Counted from the first letter of the stretch, positions 32,275 to 41,730 are shown. The stretch is DNA of 57,737 nucleotides from LH-M37 sp965602855 (GCA_965602855.1 CBFCZV010000016.1:1-57737); one strand, 5' to 3'. Made by a program: numbers and translations. Notes: a model not told the origin generated them from the sequence alone.

Positions 32275-33441
32275 TTACTTTTCGAGATCATCAGTAGTGA
32301 CCTTGCTATGCGCACTTGCGCTCTTTTTAGATTTGTTCATCGCGCCCAGTGCGACTCCTGCAGCGGCTGCACCTGCTGCAGCATAGACAGCAGTCTTTGA
32401 AATATTTTCAGTAGGCATTGATATTGCCTTATAGAAACCACCACCATCCCAGAAATCAGGTTCAGAACAACCCAGGCAAGGATGACCTGCTTCAATCGGA
32501 AAACTGGTGCCGTTATTCCACTTGGTTGTGGCGCAGGCGTTATAGGTCGTTGGCCCTTTGCATCCCAGCTTATACAGACACCAGCCTTTTTTTGCACCTT
32601 CATCATCAAAGGTTTCTGCAAACAGGCCTTTGTCATAAAAGGGGCGGCGGTAGCAACGATCATGAATGCTATTTCCGTAAAAAGCCTTGGGACGACCAAG
32701 GTGATCCAGTTCAGGAATGGTGCCGAAGGTCAGGAAGTGTGTCAGTACACCGGTGATGACTACGGGGATTGGTGGACAACCAGGCACACTGATAATTGGT
32801 TTTTTGACAACAGAACCATTGCCGGCTTTTGACAGTGTTGCAGAAGAGATACCATCGAGCTGGCCATTGCCATACTTTTTAATAATATCGTAAACTGAGT
32901 AAGCTCCGGTGGGATTAGGAGCAGCATGAGCAATGCCACCATAAGCGGCACAGGTGCCAACTGAAATAATGGCTGCGGCACCAGCAGCTGTTTGCAGCAG
33001 CATATCGAGATTACTGATACCTGCGATCGTTGAGTAGCCCATGTCGAGCGTAGGTATAGAGCCATCAACTACAAGAATATATTTTCCCCAGTTCTCCTGC
33101 ATGGCCTCTTCACGTGCTGCTTCGGCAGCTTCACCTGAAGCGGCTTGCAAGGTATGGTGATAATCGAGGGAGATGGAATCAAAGATCAGACTTTCGATTG
33201 TTGTCGAATGTGCACGGGTTAGCGATTCAGTACAGCCGGTACACTCCTGAAATGACAACCAGATAACAGAAGGTTTTTTAGCTTTTTCAAGTGCATTGGC
33301 AATTTTGGGAATCATAGCAGGTGACAGTGCCATCATCGAAGCCGTGGCCGCACAGAACTTCAAAAAACTACGACGTGATATACCGCGGCTACGCAGGACA
33401 TCGCCAAGGGTTTTATCTTTATTATCTGGTGTGAATGTCAT
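32275..33441 (-). CDS. hynS: [NiFe] hydrogenase small subunit (HynS-like)
   Basis: A 388-residue Fe-S subunit exported with the large subunit by the Tat system (SRRSFLKFCAATASMM near residue 23). Seen are the proximal-cluster motif FQECTGCTES, further Cys for the medial and distal clusters, and CLGCSEPDFWD. A C-terminal alanine/glycine-rich hydrophobic segment (about residues 347-367) may anchor it in the membrane. The start overlaps the hupH-like stop by 4 bases. Confidence 0.96.
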   Translation of the reverse strand: MTFTPDNKDKTLGDVLRSRGISRRSFLKFCAATASMMALSPAMIPKIANALEKAKKPSVIWLSFQECTGCTESLTRAHSTTIESLIFDSISLDYHHTLQAASGEAAEAAREEAMQENWGKYILVVDGSIPTLDMGYSTIAGISNLDMLLQTAAGAAAIISVGTCAAYGGIAHAAPNPTGAYSVYDIIKKYGNGQLDGISSATLSKAGNGSVVKKPIISVPGCPPIPVVITGVLTHFLTFGTIPELDHLGRPKAFYGNSIHDRCYRRPFYDKGLFAETFDDEGAKKGWCLYKLGCKGPTTYNACATTKWNNGTSFPIEAGHPCLGCSEPDFWDGGGFYKAISMPTENISKTAVYAAAGAAAAGVALGAMNKSKKSASAHSKVTTDDLEK

Positions 33442-33887
33442 GCTGTTCTCTCCGCTAAAGATTTATTGGAGCCCTGATTGTCTCCCAGACTTTCAGTAAG
33501 ACGGTTATATGCTTCGACAACATCTTCTTGCTGTGAACGAAGAATATCGGGGATGGTGGTTATTTCGATAAAACGGCCGATGATTTCATTTTCATCGTTG
33601 TAGTGAGTTACGACCCAGACACCCGCATACTGTGTCTCGATAATGTCACTTGGGCCTAGCGCATCGAGTTGAGACTGAACTTCTCCCTGGCCCAGTGCAT
33701 CCAGAATTTTATCTTCTTCACCGGGCGCAAGTGGAATACTGCGCAAATCAATAACGGTAGTTTCATTATTTTTTATAAGGCTATCAAGCGCATGCTTCAC
33801 CTCGTTAAGCAGAGGCATAACATTCCATGTCAGGTCGTCACCTATCTGTATATTAAACTGCACTTTTGTGGAACCAGACACAATCAT
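33438..33887 (-). CDS. HupH/HyaF-like hydrogenase expression protein
   Basis: A 149-residue cytoplasmic protein matching the C-terminal domain of HupH/HyaF: NVMPLLNEVKHALDSL, IDLRSIPLAPGEED, the LDALGPSDI segment and YAGVWVVTHYNDENEIIGRFIEI. It is shorter than full HyaF proteins, consisting of that domain alone. Such proteins assist Fe-S or small-subunit maturation of uptake hydrogenases. It is joined to both neighbours by 4-base overlaps. Confidence 0.85.
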   Translation of the reverse strand: MIVSGSTKVQFNIQIGDDLTWNVMPLLNEVKHALDSLIKNNETTVIDLRSIPLAPGEEDKILDALGQGEVQSQLDALGPSDIIETQYAGVWVVTHYNDENEIIGRFIEITTIPDILRSQQEDVVEAYNRLTESLGDNQGSNKSLAERTA

Positions 33888-34423
33888 CTCAACTCCTCTT
33901 TAATATCATTACGATAGTCTTTTGAAGCAGGATTTTTTTGATCTGTATTAATTTTATGCCATAGTTTTATAAGCGCAACGGCTTCATTCGCAGCGGTATC
34001 AAGCGCATTGCGAACAGGCTCGGATGGTTCCATGCCCCACTCCATAACTTCAGGCTGAATACCAATCAGGGCACGATTCTCTGGCAGGTGTTCCGTTAAG
34101 CGTGCAATATCCATCAGATCAAGTAATCCAACTTCATGTGCACTGCGTTTGGTAGTACCAAGAAAATCATCCATGGCAGCGCCGACGAAGGTTTTCACTG
34201 TGCCTGCAGGCTGATGGAGTTCTGTCGCATCAAATACAATAAGGTTGGTGCAGTCTTCAATCCACACTGCGAGAGTGAAGCTGAGCGTGCCACCATCAAT
34301 GAAATTAAGATTGGGTATATCGGGGTATTTAGATTGAAGATAATTGAGTGCATGAATGCCCGCGCCTTCATCTGTAAGCAATGTATTGCCGACACCAAGT
34401 ATCAAAGTTTCATCACGAATCAT
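33884..34423 (-). CDS. hynD: Hydrogenase maturation endopeptidase (HynD/HupD)
   Basis: A 179-residue nickel-sensing protease that trims the C-terminal tail of the large subunit. The nickel-recognition residues are seen: Glu in LLTDEGAG, Asp in VFDATE and His in SAHEVGL; GVGNTL at the N-terminus is the family motif. It is the first gene of the leftward hydrogenase operon and lies 55 bases from an FNR-type box. Confidence 0.94.
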   Translation of the reverse strand: MIRDETLILGVGNTLLTDEGAGIHALNYLQSKYPDIPNLNFIDGGTLSFTLAVWIEDCTNLIVFDATELHQPAGTVKTFVGAAMDDFLGTTKRSAHEVGLLDLMDIARLTEHLPENRALIGIQPEVMEWGMEPSEPVRNALDTAANEAVALIKLWHKINTDQKNPASKDYRNDIKEELR

Positions 34424-34477
34424 AGGGTTTCCTGATAAATTCTATGTAACCTTTACCGGCATATCGTGCAACTCTTT

Positions 34478-34491
34478 TTGATACGTGTCAA
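34478..34491. promoter_or_regulatory. FNR/ANR/DNR-type box between hydrogenase and hyp operons
   Basis: TTGATACGTGTCAA is a perfect match to TTGAT-N4-GTCAA. It lies 55 bases before the hynD ATG and 64 bases before the hypC ATG, in the only promoter space of the two divergent operons. For hypC, GAATAT at 34516-34521 would make a suitable -10. Low-oxygen control of both operons is inferred. Confidence 0.75.
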
Positions 34492-34554
34492 CTTGCTATT
34501 TTGTTTTTTAAAGTTGAATATAGAACTATTAATGTTTCATTTCTGGATTAACTT

Positions 34555-34782
34555 ATGTGTCTTGGTATACCTATGCAGATCAAAGCCATCGACGGCTTTA
34601 CCGCTCATTGTGAAGCTAAAGGTGTGCAGCGTGATGTCAGTCTGTTCATGATGCAGGATGACAATCTTGAGGTTGATGATTTTATTGTTGTCCACGTGGG
34701 TTATGCCATCCAGAAAATTTCTGAAGAGGATGCACAAACGGCCTGGGAGCTATACGACCAGATGCTGGAAGCAGGCATTTAA
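34555..34782 (+). CDS. hypC: HypC, hydrogenase maturation chaperone
   Basis: A 75-residue chaperone. The N-terminal MCLGIPMQI with its essential Cys2 is diagnostic. It works with HypD to carry the Fe(CN)2CO unit to the large subunit. The ribosome site CTGGA lies 10 bases upstream. It heads the rightward hyp operon, with the FNR-type box upstream. Confidence 0.97.
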   Translation: MCLGIPMQIKAIDGFTAHCEAKGVQRDVSLFMMQDDNLEVDDFIVVHVGYAIQKISEEDAQTAWELYDQMLEAGI

Positions 34783-34791
34783 GGTATTAAT

Positions 34792-35160
34792 ATGCATGAG
34801 CTTTCCATCTGCCAGTCTTTAATGTCACAGGTTAAAAACATTGCTTTGGAACATAATGCACAGAATGTGACTTCGATTACTATCGCTGTTGGCGCGTTAT
34901 CGGGTGTAGAGGCTGAGTTACTAAAAAATGCCTACCCTATTGCCAGTGCAGGTACGGTTGCACAAGGTGCTGAACTCATTGTTAAGGCTCTACCAATTCG
35001 TGTTAAATGCAACCAGTGTGGTAGTGAATCTGATGCGACGCCGAATAAACTAATCTGTAAACAATGTGGTGACTGGCGAACAACTTTAATCAGTGGTGAT
35101 GAGCTAATGTTGATGAGTGTTGAACTGGAGAAATCCAAAGAACCGGAAGCGGTACACTGA
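34792..35160 (+). CDS. hypA: HypA, nickel chaperone
   Basis: A 122-residue nickel metallochaperone. MHELSICQSL holds the nickel-binding His2. The zinc site is CNQCGS...CKQCG (about residues 73-100). With HypB it inserts nickel into the large subunit. It lies 9 bases after hypC. Confidence 0.97.
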   Translation: MHELSICQSLMSQVKNIALEHNAQNVTSITIAVGALSGVEAELLKNAYPIASAGTVAQGAELIVKALPIRVKCNQCGSESDATPNKLICKQCGDWRTTLISGDELMLMSVELEKSKEPEAVH

Positions 35161-35192
35161 GTAAATGATGTTTAAAGTCTGGAGTAAAAATT

Positions 35193-35999
35193 ATGTGTGA
35201 TACCTGCGGATGCAATATTACCCACGGTAATGAAAGCTTAATAAGACCGGGCGGAAAACTTTCAAAAACTGAAAGCGGCAAAGAAGCCGTTACTGTATTA
35301 CACAGCCTGCTTCATGAAAACGATCACACGGCTCAGCACAATCGTGAACATTTTGATCAGCATAATGTACTGGCGATTAATTTAATGTCCTCACCCGGCG
35401 CGGGTAAAACAGCCCTGCTCGAAGCAACGATTCAACAACTGGATAAGAATATAAGAATTGCTGTAATCGAAGGTGATCTTGAGACTGAAAATGATGCCGA
35501 GCGTATTCGCAAGCACGGTGTTAAAGCGATTCAGATTGCAACCGGCAGTGCCTGTCATCTTGATGCGCATATGATCCATCAGGCATTGCACAATCTTGAT
35601 CTTTCTGAATTTGATATTGTCTTTATCGAGAACGTTGGTAATCTGGTTTGTCCCGCCAGTTTTGATTTAGGTCAGCACCAGAATATTGTTCTGCTTTCTG
35701 TGCCCGAAGGCGATGACAAACCTGCAAAATATCCGGTCATGTTTCGTAGTTCTGATCTGGTCATGATCAGCAAGAGTGACTTGTTACCAATACTCGATGA
35801 TTTCAAAGTCGAGAATGCAAAACAATATTTACATGATATTGCCAGCACTGCACCGGTGATCGAAGTTTCATCCAAAGATAAATCAGGGATGTCTGAGTGG
35901 ATCGACTGGATCAAGCAACAGATGGAAACAAGAAAATCCTATCTTAAAGATCACCCGGTTACAACAGGTCATGCACATCACCATCACGACCATGCTTAG
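35193..35999 (+). CDS. hypB: HypB, nickel-inserting GTPase
   Basis: A 268-residue SIMIBI GTPase. The N-terminal CDTCGC is a nickel site. The GTPase has SSPGAGKT (P-loop), EGDLETENDAERI with the metal-site Asp, and CPASFDLG. The C-terminus ends TGHAHHHHDHA, six His in eleven residues. His-rich nickel-storage stretches of HypB are normally near the N-terminus, so this tail is unusual. It lies 32 bases after hypA. Confidence 0.96.
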   Translation: MCDTCGCNITHGNESLIRPGGKLSKTESGKEAVTVLHSLLHENDHTAQHNREHFDQHNVLAINLMSSPGAGKTALLEATIQQLDKNIRIAVIEGDLETENDAERIRKHGVKAIQIATGSACHLDAHMIHQALHNLDLSEFDIVFIENVGNLVCPASFDLGQHQNIVLLSVPEGDDKPAKYPVMFRSSDLVMISKSDLLPILDDFKVENAKQYLHDIASTAPVIEVSSKDKSGMSEWIDWIKQQMETRKSYLKDHPVTTGHAHHHHDHA

Positions 36000-36010
36000 A
36001 CCGTAGCAGT

Positions 36011-37111
36011 ATGACTACCAGCGCAAAACAATGGCTTGAGCTTATTCGTGAGTTACCGCACAAAGGTAAAGTCAAAATCATGAATGTCTGTGGTGGTCAC
36101 GAGCGTTCGATCACCATGGCGGGCTTGCGCAAGGTTTTACCTGATTATATCGAACTGGTTCCCGGCCCCGGCTGCCCGGTTTGTATTTGTCCCGAAGAAG
36201 ATGTTTTTGAAGCCATTCAGCTGGCACTCAATGAAGATATTATTCTTGTCGCCTTTGGTGATATGTTGCGAGTTCCGGTGAATGTGAAAAAAACGCAGGC
36301 ACGCACACTGGAACAGGCCAAGGCACAGGGCGCTGACATTCGGCCTATCGCATCACCGACTGAAGCGGTGAGTATTGCAAAAGCTAATCCCGATAAACCC
36401 GTGGTGTTTTTTGCTGCCGGTTTTGAAACTACCACGGCACCGGTTGCCGCAATGATGGTTGAAGGTGTGCCAGAAAACCTTTCAGTGCTTTTGTCAGGGC
36501 GATTAACCTGGCCCGCGGTTGCGATGTTACTGGAGTCTGGCACACCCGGCTTTAATGCTCTGATTGCACCAGGCCACGTCTCTACGATCATGGGGCCGCA
36601 GGAATGGGAGTTTGTCGTTGAAAAACACAACATTCCCGCCGCCGTCGCCGGTTTCAAACCAGAAAGCCTGCTCGCGGCTATGTACTCCGTTTTACGTCAG
36701 CTCAATGAAGGCCGTTACTTTCTGGATAACTGTTATTCTGAACTGGTCAAAGATGGTGGTAACAAATCTGCACAGGCACATCTTGCCAAAGCCATGAATA
36801 TCTACGATGCGAACTGGCGTGGCGTGGGGATTATTCCAGCATCCGGTTATGTGCTGGATAAAGCCTACAGTGATCACGATGCCAGAAAACTTTTTCCAGC
36901 TTATGCCGATGATGCACGCAAACGTGCGGGTCAAATGCCGCCGGGTTGTGATTGCGCACAGGTGGTGCTGGGTAAAATTTACCCCAATGAATGCAAATTG
37001 TTTGGTAATGCCTGTGTACCCAGAAATCCGATTGGCCCCTGCATGGTTTCAGATGAAGGCGCCTGCCGAATCTGGTGGGCGGGTGGTATGCGTGACTCTG
37101 CAAAAAAATAG
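36011..37111 (+). CDS. hypD: HypD, Fe-S scaffold for hydrogenase iron centre assembly
   Basis: A 366-residue protein that assembles the Fe(CN)2CO unit with HypC. Seen are CGGHERSI (Cys near residue 26), GPGCPVC, the GFETT motif and the C-terminal 4Fe-4S Cys (PPGCDCAQV, FGNAC, PIGPCMVS). The length is normal. It lies 11 bases after hypB. Confidence 0.97.
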   Translation: MTTSAKQWLELIRELPHKGKVKIMNVCGGHERSITMAGLRKVLPDYIELVPGPGCPVCICPEEDVFEAIQLALNEDIILVAFGDMLRVPVNVKKTQARTLEQAKAQGADIRPIASPTEAVSIAKANPDKPVVFFAAGFETTTAPVAAMMVEGVPENLSVLLSGRLTWPAVAMLLESGTPGFNALIAPGHVSTIMGPQEWEFVVEKHNIPAAVAGFKPESLLAAMYSVLRQLNEGRYFLDNCYSELVKDGGNKSAQAHLAKAMNIYDANWRGVGIIPASGYVLDKAYSDHDARKLFPAYADDARKRAGQMPPGCDCAQVVLGKIYPNECKLFGNACVPRNPIGPCMVSDEGACRIWWAGGMRDSAKK

Positions 37112-37119
37112 GAACTTGT

Positions 37120-39390
37120 TTGAAAAACGCACAGCAAGCTAAGCCAGTAATATCAGCCAGAAAAATTTTATTATCTGGACAGGTACAGGGTGTTGGTTTC
37201 AGGCCTTTTATTTATCGGCTGGCTTTAGAGCATAATCTGATCGGCTGGGTGAGGAACTGTGTTGGTGTTGTTGAAGTTCATGCACAGGGAGAAACTCAGG
37301 ACATTGAATATTTTCTGAACAATATTTTTGATAAAAAACCACCGTTAGCTGAACCCAAACTTGATTCTGAAGAACAAATAGCTATTGGTGACTTTAATAC
37401 TTTCAGTATTCTGGAAAGCCAGTCTCAGGGCAATGCAAACATAAGCGTACCGACTGATCTTTTCCTGTGTGATGATTGCCTGAGTGAATTAAACAACCCT
37501 GCTGATCGTCGTTATCACTATCCTTTTATCAACTGCACTCAGTGTGGGCCACGCTACACTTTGATCAAAAATCTGCCGTACGATAGAGCCAATACCACCA
37601 TGGCGGGGTTTGAATTATGCTCGCAGTGTCGTGATGAGTACGAAGATCCAAGTAACCGGCGCTTTCATGCAGAGCCTGTCGCCTGTGCTGTCTGCGGGCC
37701 TGAACTCAGTTTTCATTGTGACGATAGAATTATTAACGGTAATGATGAGTCCATACAAAATGCTATTGAAGTCTTACAGCAAGGGAAAATAATCGCCGTA
37801 AAAGGCATTGGTGGTTATCACTTGATGTGTGATGCTAACAACATAGAAGCTGTCACTCGCCTACGCACTAGAAAACCCCGTCCTGATAAACCACTGGCGG
37901 TTATGTTTCCATCACCTGCGGATAATCCGTTCAAGGCTGCAGAGTCATCTGTTGCATTAACCGACTGCGACAAAGCCTTTTTATTAAAACCAGCCAGACC
38001 TATTTTGCTGGTGGCAAAAAAAGCATCGTCTGAATTGTCAGAACAGATTGCACCGGAATTAAAAGAAATCGGCATTATGCTACCTTACAGTCCCTTGCAT
38101 CATTTATTGCTCAATGAATTTGGCAAGCCACTGGTTGCCACCTCGGCGAATATCAGTGGTGAACCTGTTTTAATAGATGATCAGGATATTGAAAATCGTC
38201 TTACCCACGTTGCAGATGCTTTTTTGCATCATAACCGTGATATTGAACGCCCCGCAGACGACCCTGTTTATAAAACCATTGCAGGCAAGCCCAGACCCAT
38301 CCGAACTGGTCGTGGATCTGCACCAGTAGAACTAACATTGCCCTTCGAGCTAGAGCAACCAGTTCTTGCCGTCGGTGCGCATATGAAAAACACCATCACA
38401 CTGGCATGGAATAATCGTGCAGTTATTTCACCACATATTGGCGAAATGGATTCGGCTCGCAGTCTTGAAGTTTTTGAAAATACGATTAGTGATTTGCAAA
38501 AACTATATGGTATTGAAGTAGAGCATATCATCTGTGATGCACACCCCGGCTACAGCACAACCCGCTGGGCAAACAAACAAAACATGCCTGCACACTGCGT
38601 CTATCACCATCACGCACATGCCTCAGCGGCTTATTATGAATCTGAGACAGATGAAGCAATCATTGTTTTTACCTGGGATGGTGTTGGTTACGGTGAGGAC
38701 AACACGCTCTGGGGAGGTGAAACGCTTTTAGGCAAACCGGGTGAATGGCAACGTGTTGCCAGTATGCGACCGTTCAGGCTTCCCGGTGGAGATAAGGCAG
38801 GACGGGAGCCATGGCGAAGTGCCGCGGCTTTGTGTTGGGAAACCGGACTAGACTACGATGACATTCCAGAAAAAGATTTGTTATTAAAACAGGCATGGCA
38901 ACAAAACATAAATGCACCCCAATCCACCTCGGTAGGTCGTTTATTTGATGCCGCTGCTGCACTCACTGGTGTACGCACCGTGTCCAGTTTTGAAGGTCAG
39001 GGGCCTATGGAGTTCGAAGCTCTATGGGAGAATATCAGCAGTGAATATATAGAACTTGATTTAGAAAAAAATAATGAGCTGCTAATAACAAACTGGCAGC
39101 CACTGGTTACAGCTCTGTTAAGTTCAGATGCAAGTGTAAATGAACGCTCAGCCATTTTTCATAACTCACTGGCACACACCATGTTGCAACAGGCAAAAGC
39201 CATTCGTGATAAGCACGGTGTTAATATCGTTAGCCTTTCCGGTGGTGTATTCCAGAATCGTGTATTAACAGAGCAGGCAATGACGTTATTATCAGATAAT
39301 GGTTTTAAAGTGCATTTACCAGAATTGATACCAATCAATGACGCGGGCATTAGTTTCGGGCAAGTTATGGAATATGGTTTTAGAAAATAA
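37120..39390 (+). CDS. hypF: HypF, carbamoyltransferase for cyanide ligand synthesis
   Basis: A 756-residue enzyme that makes the carbamoyl group passed to HypE. In order: acylphosphatase domain (SGQVQGVGFRPFIYRLA, about residues 19-35), two zinc fingers (CDDCLSEL...CTQCGPRY and CSQCRDEY...CAVCGPEL), a YrdC-like domain (about residues 200-380) and a Kae1-like carbamoyltransferase domain with HHHAHAS and FEGQGPMEFE. The TTG start at 37120 follows AGGAAC and lies 8 bases after hypD. Confidence 0.96.
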   Translation: MKNAQQAKPVISARKILLSGQVQGVGFRPFIYRLALEHNLIGWVRNCVGVVEVHAQGETQDIEYFLNNIFDKKPPLAEPKLDSEEQIAIGDFNTFSILESQSQGNANISVPTDLFLCDDCLSELNNPADRRYHYPFINCTQCGPRYTLIKNLPYDRANTTMAGFELCSQCRDEYEDPSNRRFHAEPVACAVCGPELSFHCDDRIINGNDESIQNAIEVLQQGKIIAVKGIGGYHLMCDANNIEAVTRLRTRKPRPDKPLAVMFPSPADNPFKAAESSVALTDCDKAFLLKPARPILLVAKKASSELSEQIAPELKEIGIMLPYSPLHHLLLNEFGKPLVATSANISGEPVLIDDQDIENRLTHVADAFLHHNRDIERPADDPVYKTIAGKPRPIRTGRGSAPVELTLPFELEQPVLAVGAHMKNTITLAWNNRAVISPHIGEMDSARSLEVFENTISDLQKLYGIEVEHIICDAHPGYSTTRWANKQNMPAHCVYHHHAHASAAYYESETDEAIIVFTWDGVGYGEDNTLWGGETLLGKPGEWQRVASMRPFRLPGGDKAGREPWRSAAALCWETGLDYDDIPEKDLLLKQAWQQNINAPQSTSVGRLFDAAAALTGVRTVSSFEGQGPMEFEALWENISSEYIELDLEKNNELLITNWQPLVTALLSSDASVNERSAIFHNSLAHTMLQQAKAIRDKHGVNIVSLSGGVFQNRVLTEQAMTLLSDNGFKVHLPELIPINDAGISFGQVMEYGFRK

Positions 39391-39413
39391 AAAATAATTA
39401 ACAGGATATAAAT

Positions 39414-40415
39414 ATGCAGGATACTCACATCTCTCTAGCGCACGGCAATGGCGGTCGCTACATGCGCGAACTCATCGAAGAGGTTTTTGCACGTCATCTC
39501 GCCAATCCTGATCTTGATGTGCAGGCTGATGCTGTACCGATTACGCTCGATAGCAATGATCTTTTATTCACCACCGATGGTTTCACTGTGCAGCCACTGG
39601 AATTCCCCGGCGGCAATATTGGTTCACTGGCGGTGCACGGCACCACCAATGATCTTGCCGTCGCTGGTGCTATTCCAAAATATTTAAGCCTGAACGCCTT
39701 CATCGAAGAAGGTCTCGAAATTGCGACTCTAGAACGTATTATCAAAACACTGGCAGAAACCGCGGCTGAAATCGGCGTTAAGGTAGTTGCGGGTGATACC
39801 AAAGTTTTAAGACGCGGTGAAGGTGGTGGTTTGTATCTGGCGACTACGGGTATTGGCATTCGTAACGGACACGTATTATCAATGAAGAACATCAAGGATG
39901 GTGATGCAATTATTGTCAGTGGCTCCGTAGGTGATCACGGCATTGCGGTGATGCTGGCTCGCGAAGAATTTGGCTTGCGTGGAGACATCCAGTCCGATGC
40001 TGCCAGCGTATTAAATCTAACAACCGCTGCACATAAATTTGAAGGCTTACGCTTTATGCGCGACCCTACTCGCGGTGGCATTGCCACCGTCTGCTCGGAA
40101 ATGCTTCGTGCCACTGGTATGGGTGTTCGTTTGTCGCAGGCAAATCTACCCGTACGCGATCCGGTGCAATCGGTGTGTGACATGCTGGGATACGACCCGA
40201 TGTACCTCGCCTGTGAAGGCCGCGTTGTTGCAGTGGTTGATCAATCTGAGGCATCCGCCGTACTGGAGCGCTGGCAGGCGCTTGAGGAAGGGCGGGACGC
40301 AGCCATTATTGGTCATATCGATTCAAGCATGCAGCACGTTTTAATGGAAACCGACATCGGCGGTGAACGCATACTCGAAGAACTTGAAGACGATCCATTA
40401 CCAAGAATCTGCTAA
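39414..40415 (+). CDS. hypE: HypE, thiocarbamate dehydratase for cyanide ligand synthesis
   Basis: A 333-residue enzyme of the PurM-like family. It starts LAHGNGGRYMRELIEEVF, has FTTDGFTVQPLEFPGG and GDTKVLRRG, and ends PRIC with the C-terminal Cys that is carbamoylated by HypF and dehydrated to thiocyanate. It lies 23 bases after hypF and closes the hyp set. Confidence 0.97.
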   Translation: MQDTHISLAHGNGGRYMRELIEEVFARHLANPDLDVQADAVPITLDSNDLLFTTDGFTVQPLEFPGGNIGSLAVHGTTNDLAVAGAIPKYLSLNAFIEEGLEIATLERIIKTLAETAAEIGVKVVAGDTKVLRRGEGGGLYLATTGIGIRNGHVLSMKNIKDGDAIIVSGSVGDHGIAVMLAREEFGLRGDIQSDAASVLNLTTAAHKFEGLRFMRDPTRGGIATVCSEMLRATGMGVRLSQANLPVRDPVQSVCDMLGYDPMYLACEGRVVAVVDQSEASAVLERWQALEEGRDAAIIGHIDSSMQHVLMETDIGGERILEELEDDPLPRIC

Positions 40416-40433
40416 ACAATTCAGGCAAATAAT

Positions 40434-41615
40434 ATGACTTTCATCACCGACATTGTTTCCACCAACGTACTGGAAAGTAGCGTCTCCGGCATCAAGGAAA
40501 TGACCATGCTCAGCGCCAAAGTAGAAGGCGCCGCATTGCTCACCTGGGGGCTACCTTCTTTCCGCACACCGGAATATATTCGTCAGGGCGTTAAAGAATA
40601 TCTTGATAACGATTTAGCTGCCGGTAAATACACCCTGCCTGATGGCCTGCCTGAATTGCGAAAACTGGCCGCTGAAACCTATAAAGCAGATACCGGTATT
40701 AATGTTGATGCGGATGAAAACATAATGATCAGCGCGGGTAATATGCAGGCGTTGAATACTTTATTTCATACCATGCTAGACCCGGGTGATGAAATCATTC
40801 TGACCGACCCGTGTTTTGCTTCACACATTCAGCAGATTAATTTATTTTCAGGCACACCCGTTTACTGGCCGTTAGATGAAAATAACGACTGGAGTCTGGA
40901 TATTGATTTGCTGCCAGATTTAATCACCAAAAAAACTCAGGCCATCGTTCTGGTTAGCCCATCAAACCCGACGGGGAAAATATTTTCCAGAGAAGAATTA
41001 ATCCGCGTTGGTGAAATTGCCAAACAACACAACATCCTGATTATTATTGATGACCCGTACAGTGATTTTGTTTACGAGAACAAAGATAAGTATTTCAACC
41101 TCGCCAGTGTCGAAGAACTTAAAGAACACATGGTCTATCTATATTCATTTTCAAAATCCTATGCCATGGGTGGCTGGCGTTTGTCTTATATGGTTATGCC
41201 CGCCGAATTAAAACGCGAAGCAATTAAGGTGCATGATGCGACCATGATTTGCGCGCCACGTATTTCCCAGCTAGCCGGTATTGTAGCCCTAAGTCATCCA
41301 TCAAATCATAAACAGGAATTTGAAGCCATACTGGCTGATCGCAGAGAACTCATCCACCAGCGACTCGACAACGTGCCGCACGTTTTTTCCAATAAAAAAC
41401 CCGAAGGTGCGTATTATGTTTTCCCAAAAATCATCGCCGAGCATACAAACTCAAAAGAGTTTTCAATTGATTTGCTCTATAAGGCCAAAGTTGCAGTGAC
41501 ACAGGGCAGTGCGTTTGGTCCTTCAGGAGAGCATCATGTGAGAATGGCCTATTGTGTTGATGAAGACACCATCAACCTGGCCTTTGATCGGATTGAAAAA
41601 TATTTTAAAGGCTAA
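40434..41615 (+). CDS. PLP-dependent aminotransferase, class I/II
   Basis: A 393-residue fold type I aminotransferase. Seen are SAGNMQALNTLFHTM (cofactor phosphate region), SPSNPTGKIF, IDDPYSDFVY (Asp that contacts the PLP ring) and SFSKSYAMGGWRLSY (Lys that binds PLP). The C-terminal substrate Arg lies in HHVRMAYC. The substrate cannot be told; alanine, aspartate or aromatic amino acids are possible. It is 18 bases after hypE and probably read through from the hyp operon, which is an odd place for it. Confidence 0.88.
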   Translation: MTFITDIVSTNVLESSVSGIKEMTMLSAKVEGAALLTWGLPSFRTPEYIRQGVKEYLDNDLAAGKYTLPDGLPELRKLAAETYKADTGINVDADENIMISAGNMQALNTLFHTMLDPGDEIILTDPCFASHIQQINLFSGTPVYWPLDENNDWSLDIDLLPDLITKKTQAIVLVSPSNPTGKIFSREELIRVGEIAKQHNILIIIDDPYSDFVYENKDKYFNLASVEELKEHMVYLYSFSKSYAMGGWRLSYMVMPAELKREAIKVHDATMICAPRISQLAGIVALSHPSNHKQEFEAILADRRELIHQRLDNVPHVFSNKKPEGAYYVFPKIIAEHTNSKEFSIDLLYKAKVAVTQGSAFGPSGEHHVRMAYCVDEDTINLAFDRIEKYFKG

Positions 41616-41730
41616 TGGGGGAATCATAATTTGGGTTAAGTTTTTGATATGAACTGGAGTAAGCCCATTCTGATTCCATTACTACCTCATTACTCTATAT
41701 GGGAGATCTCATCTAGCTAGCTTTAATCAA

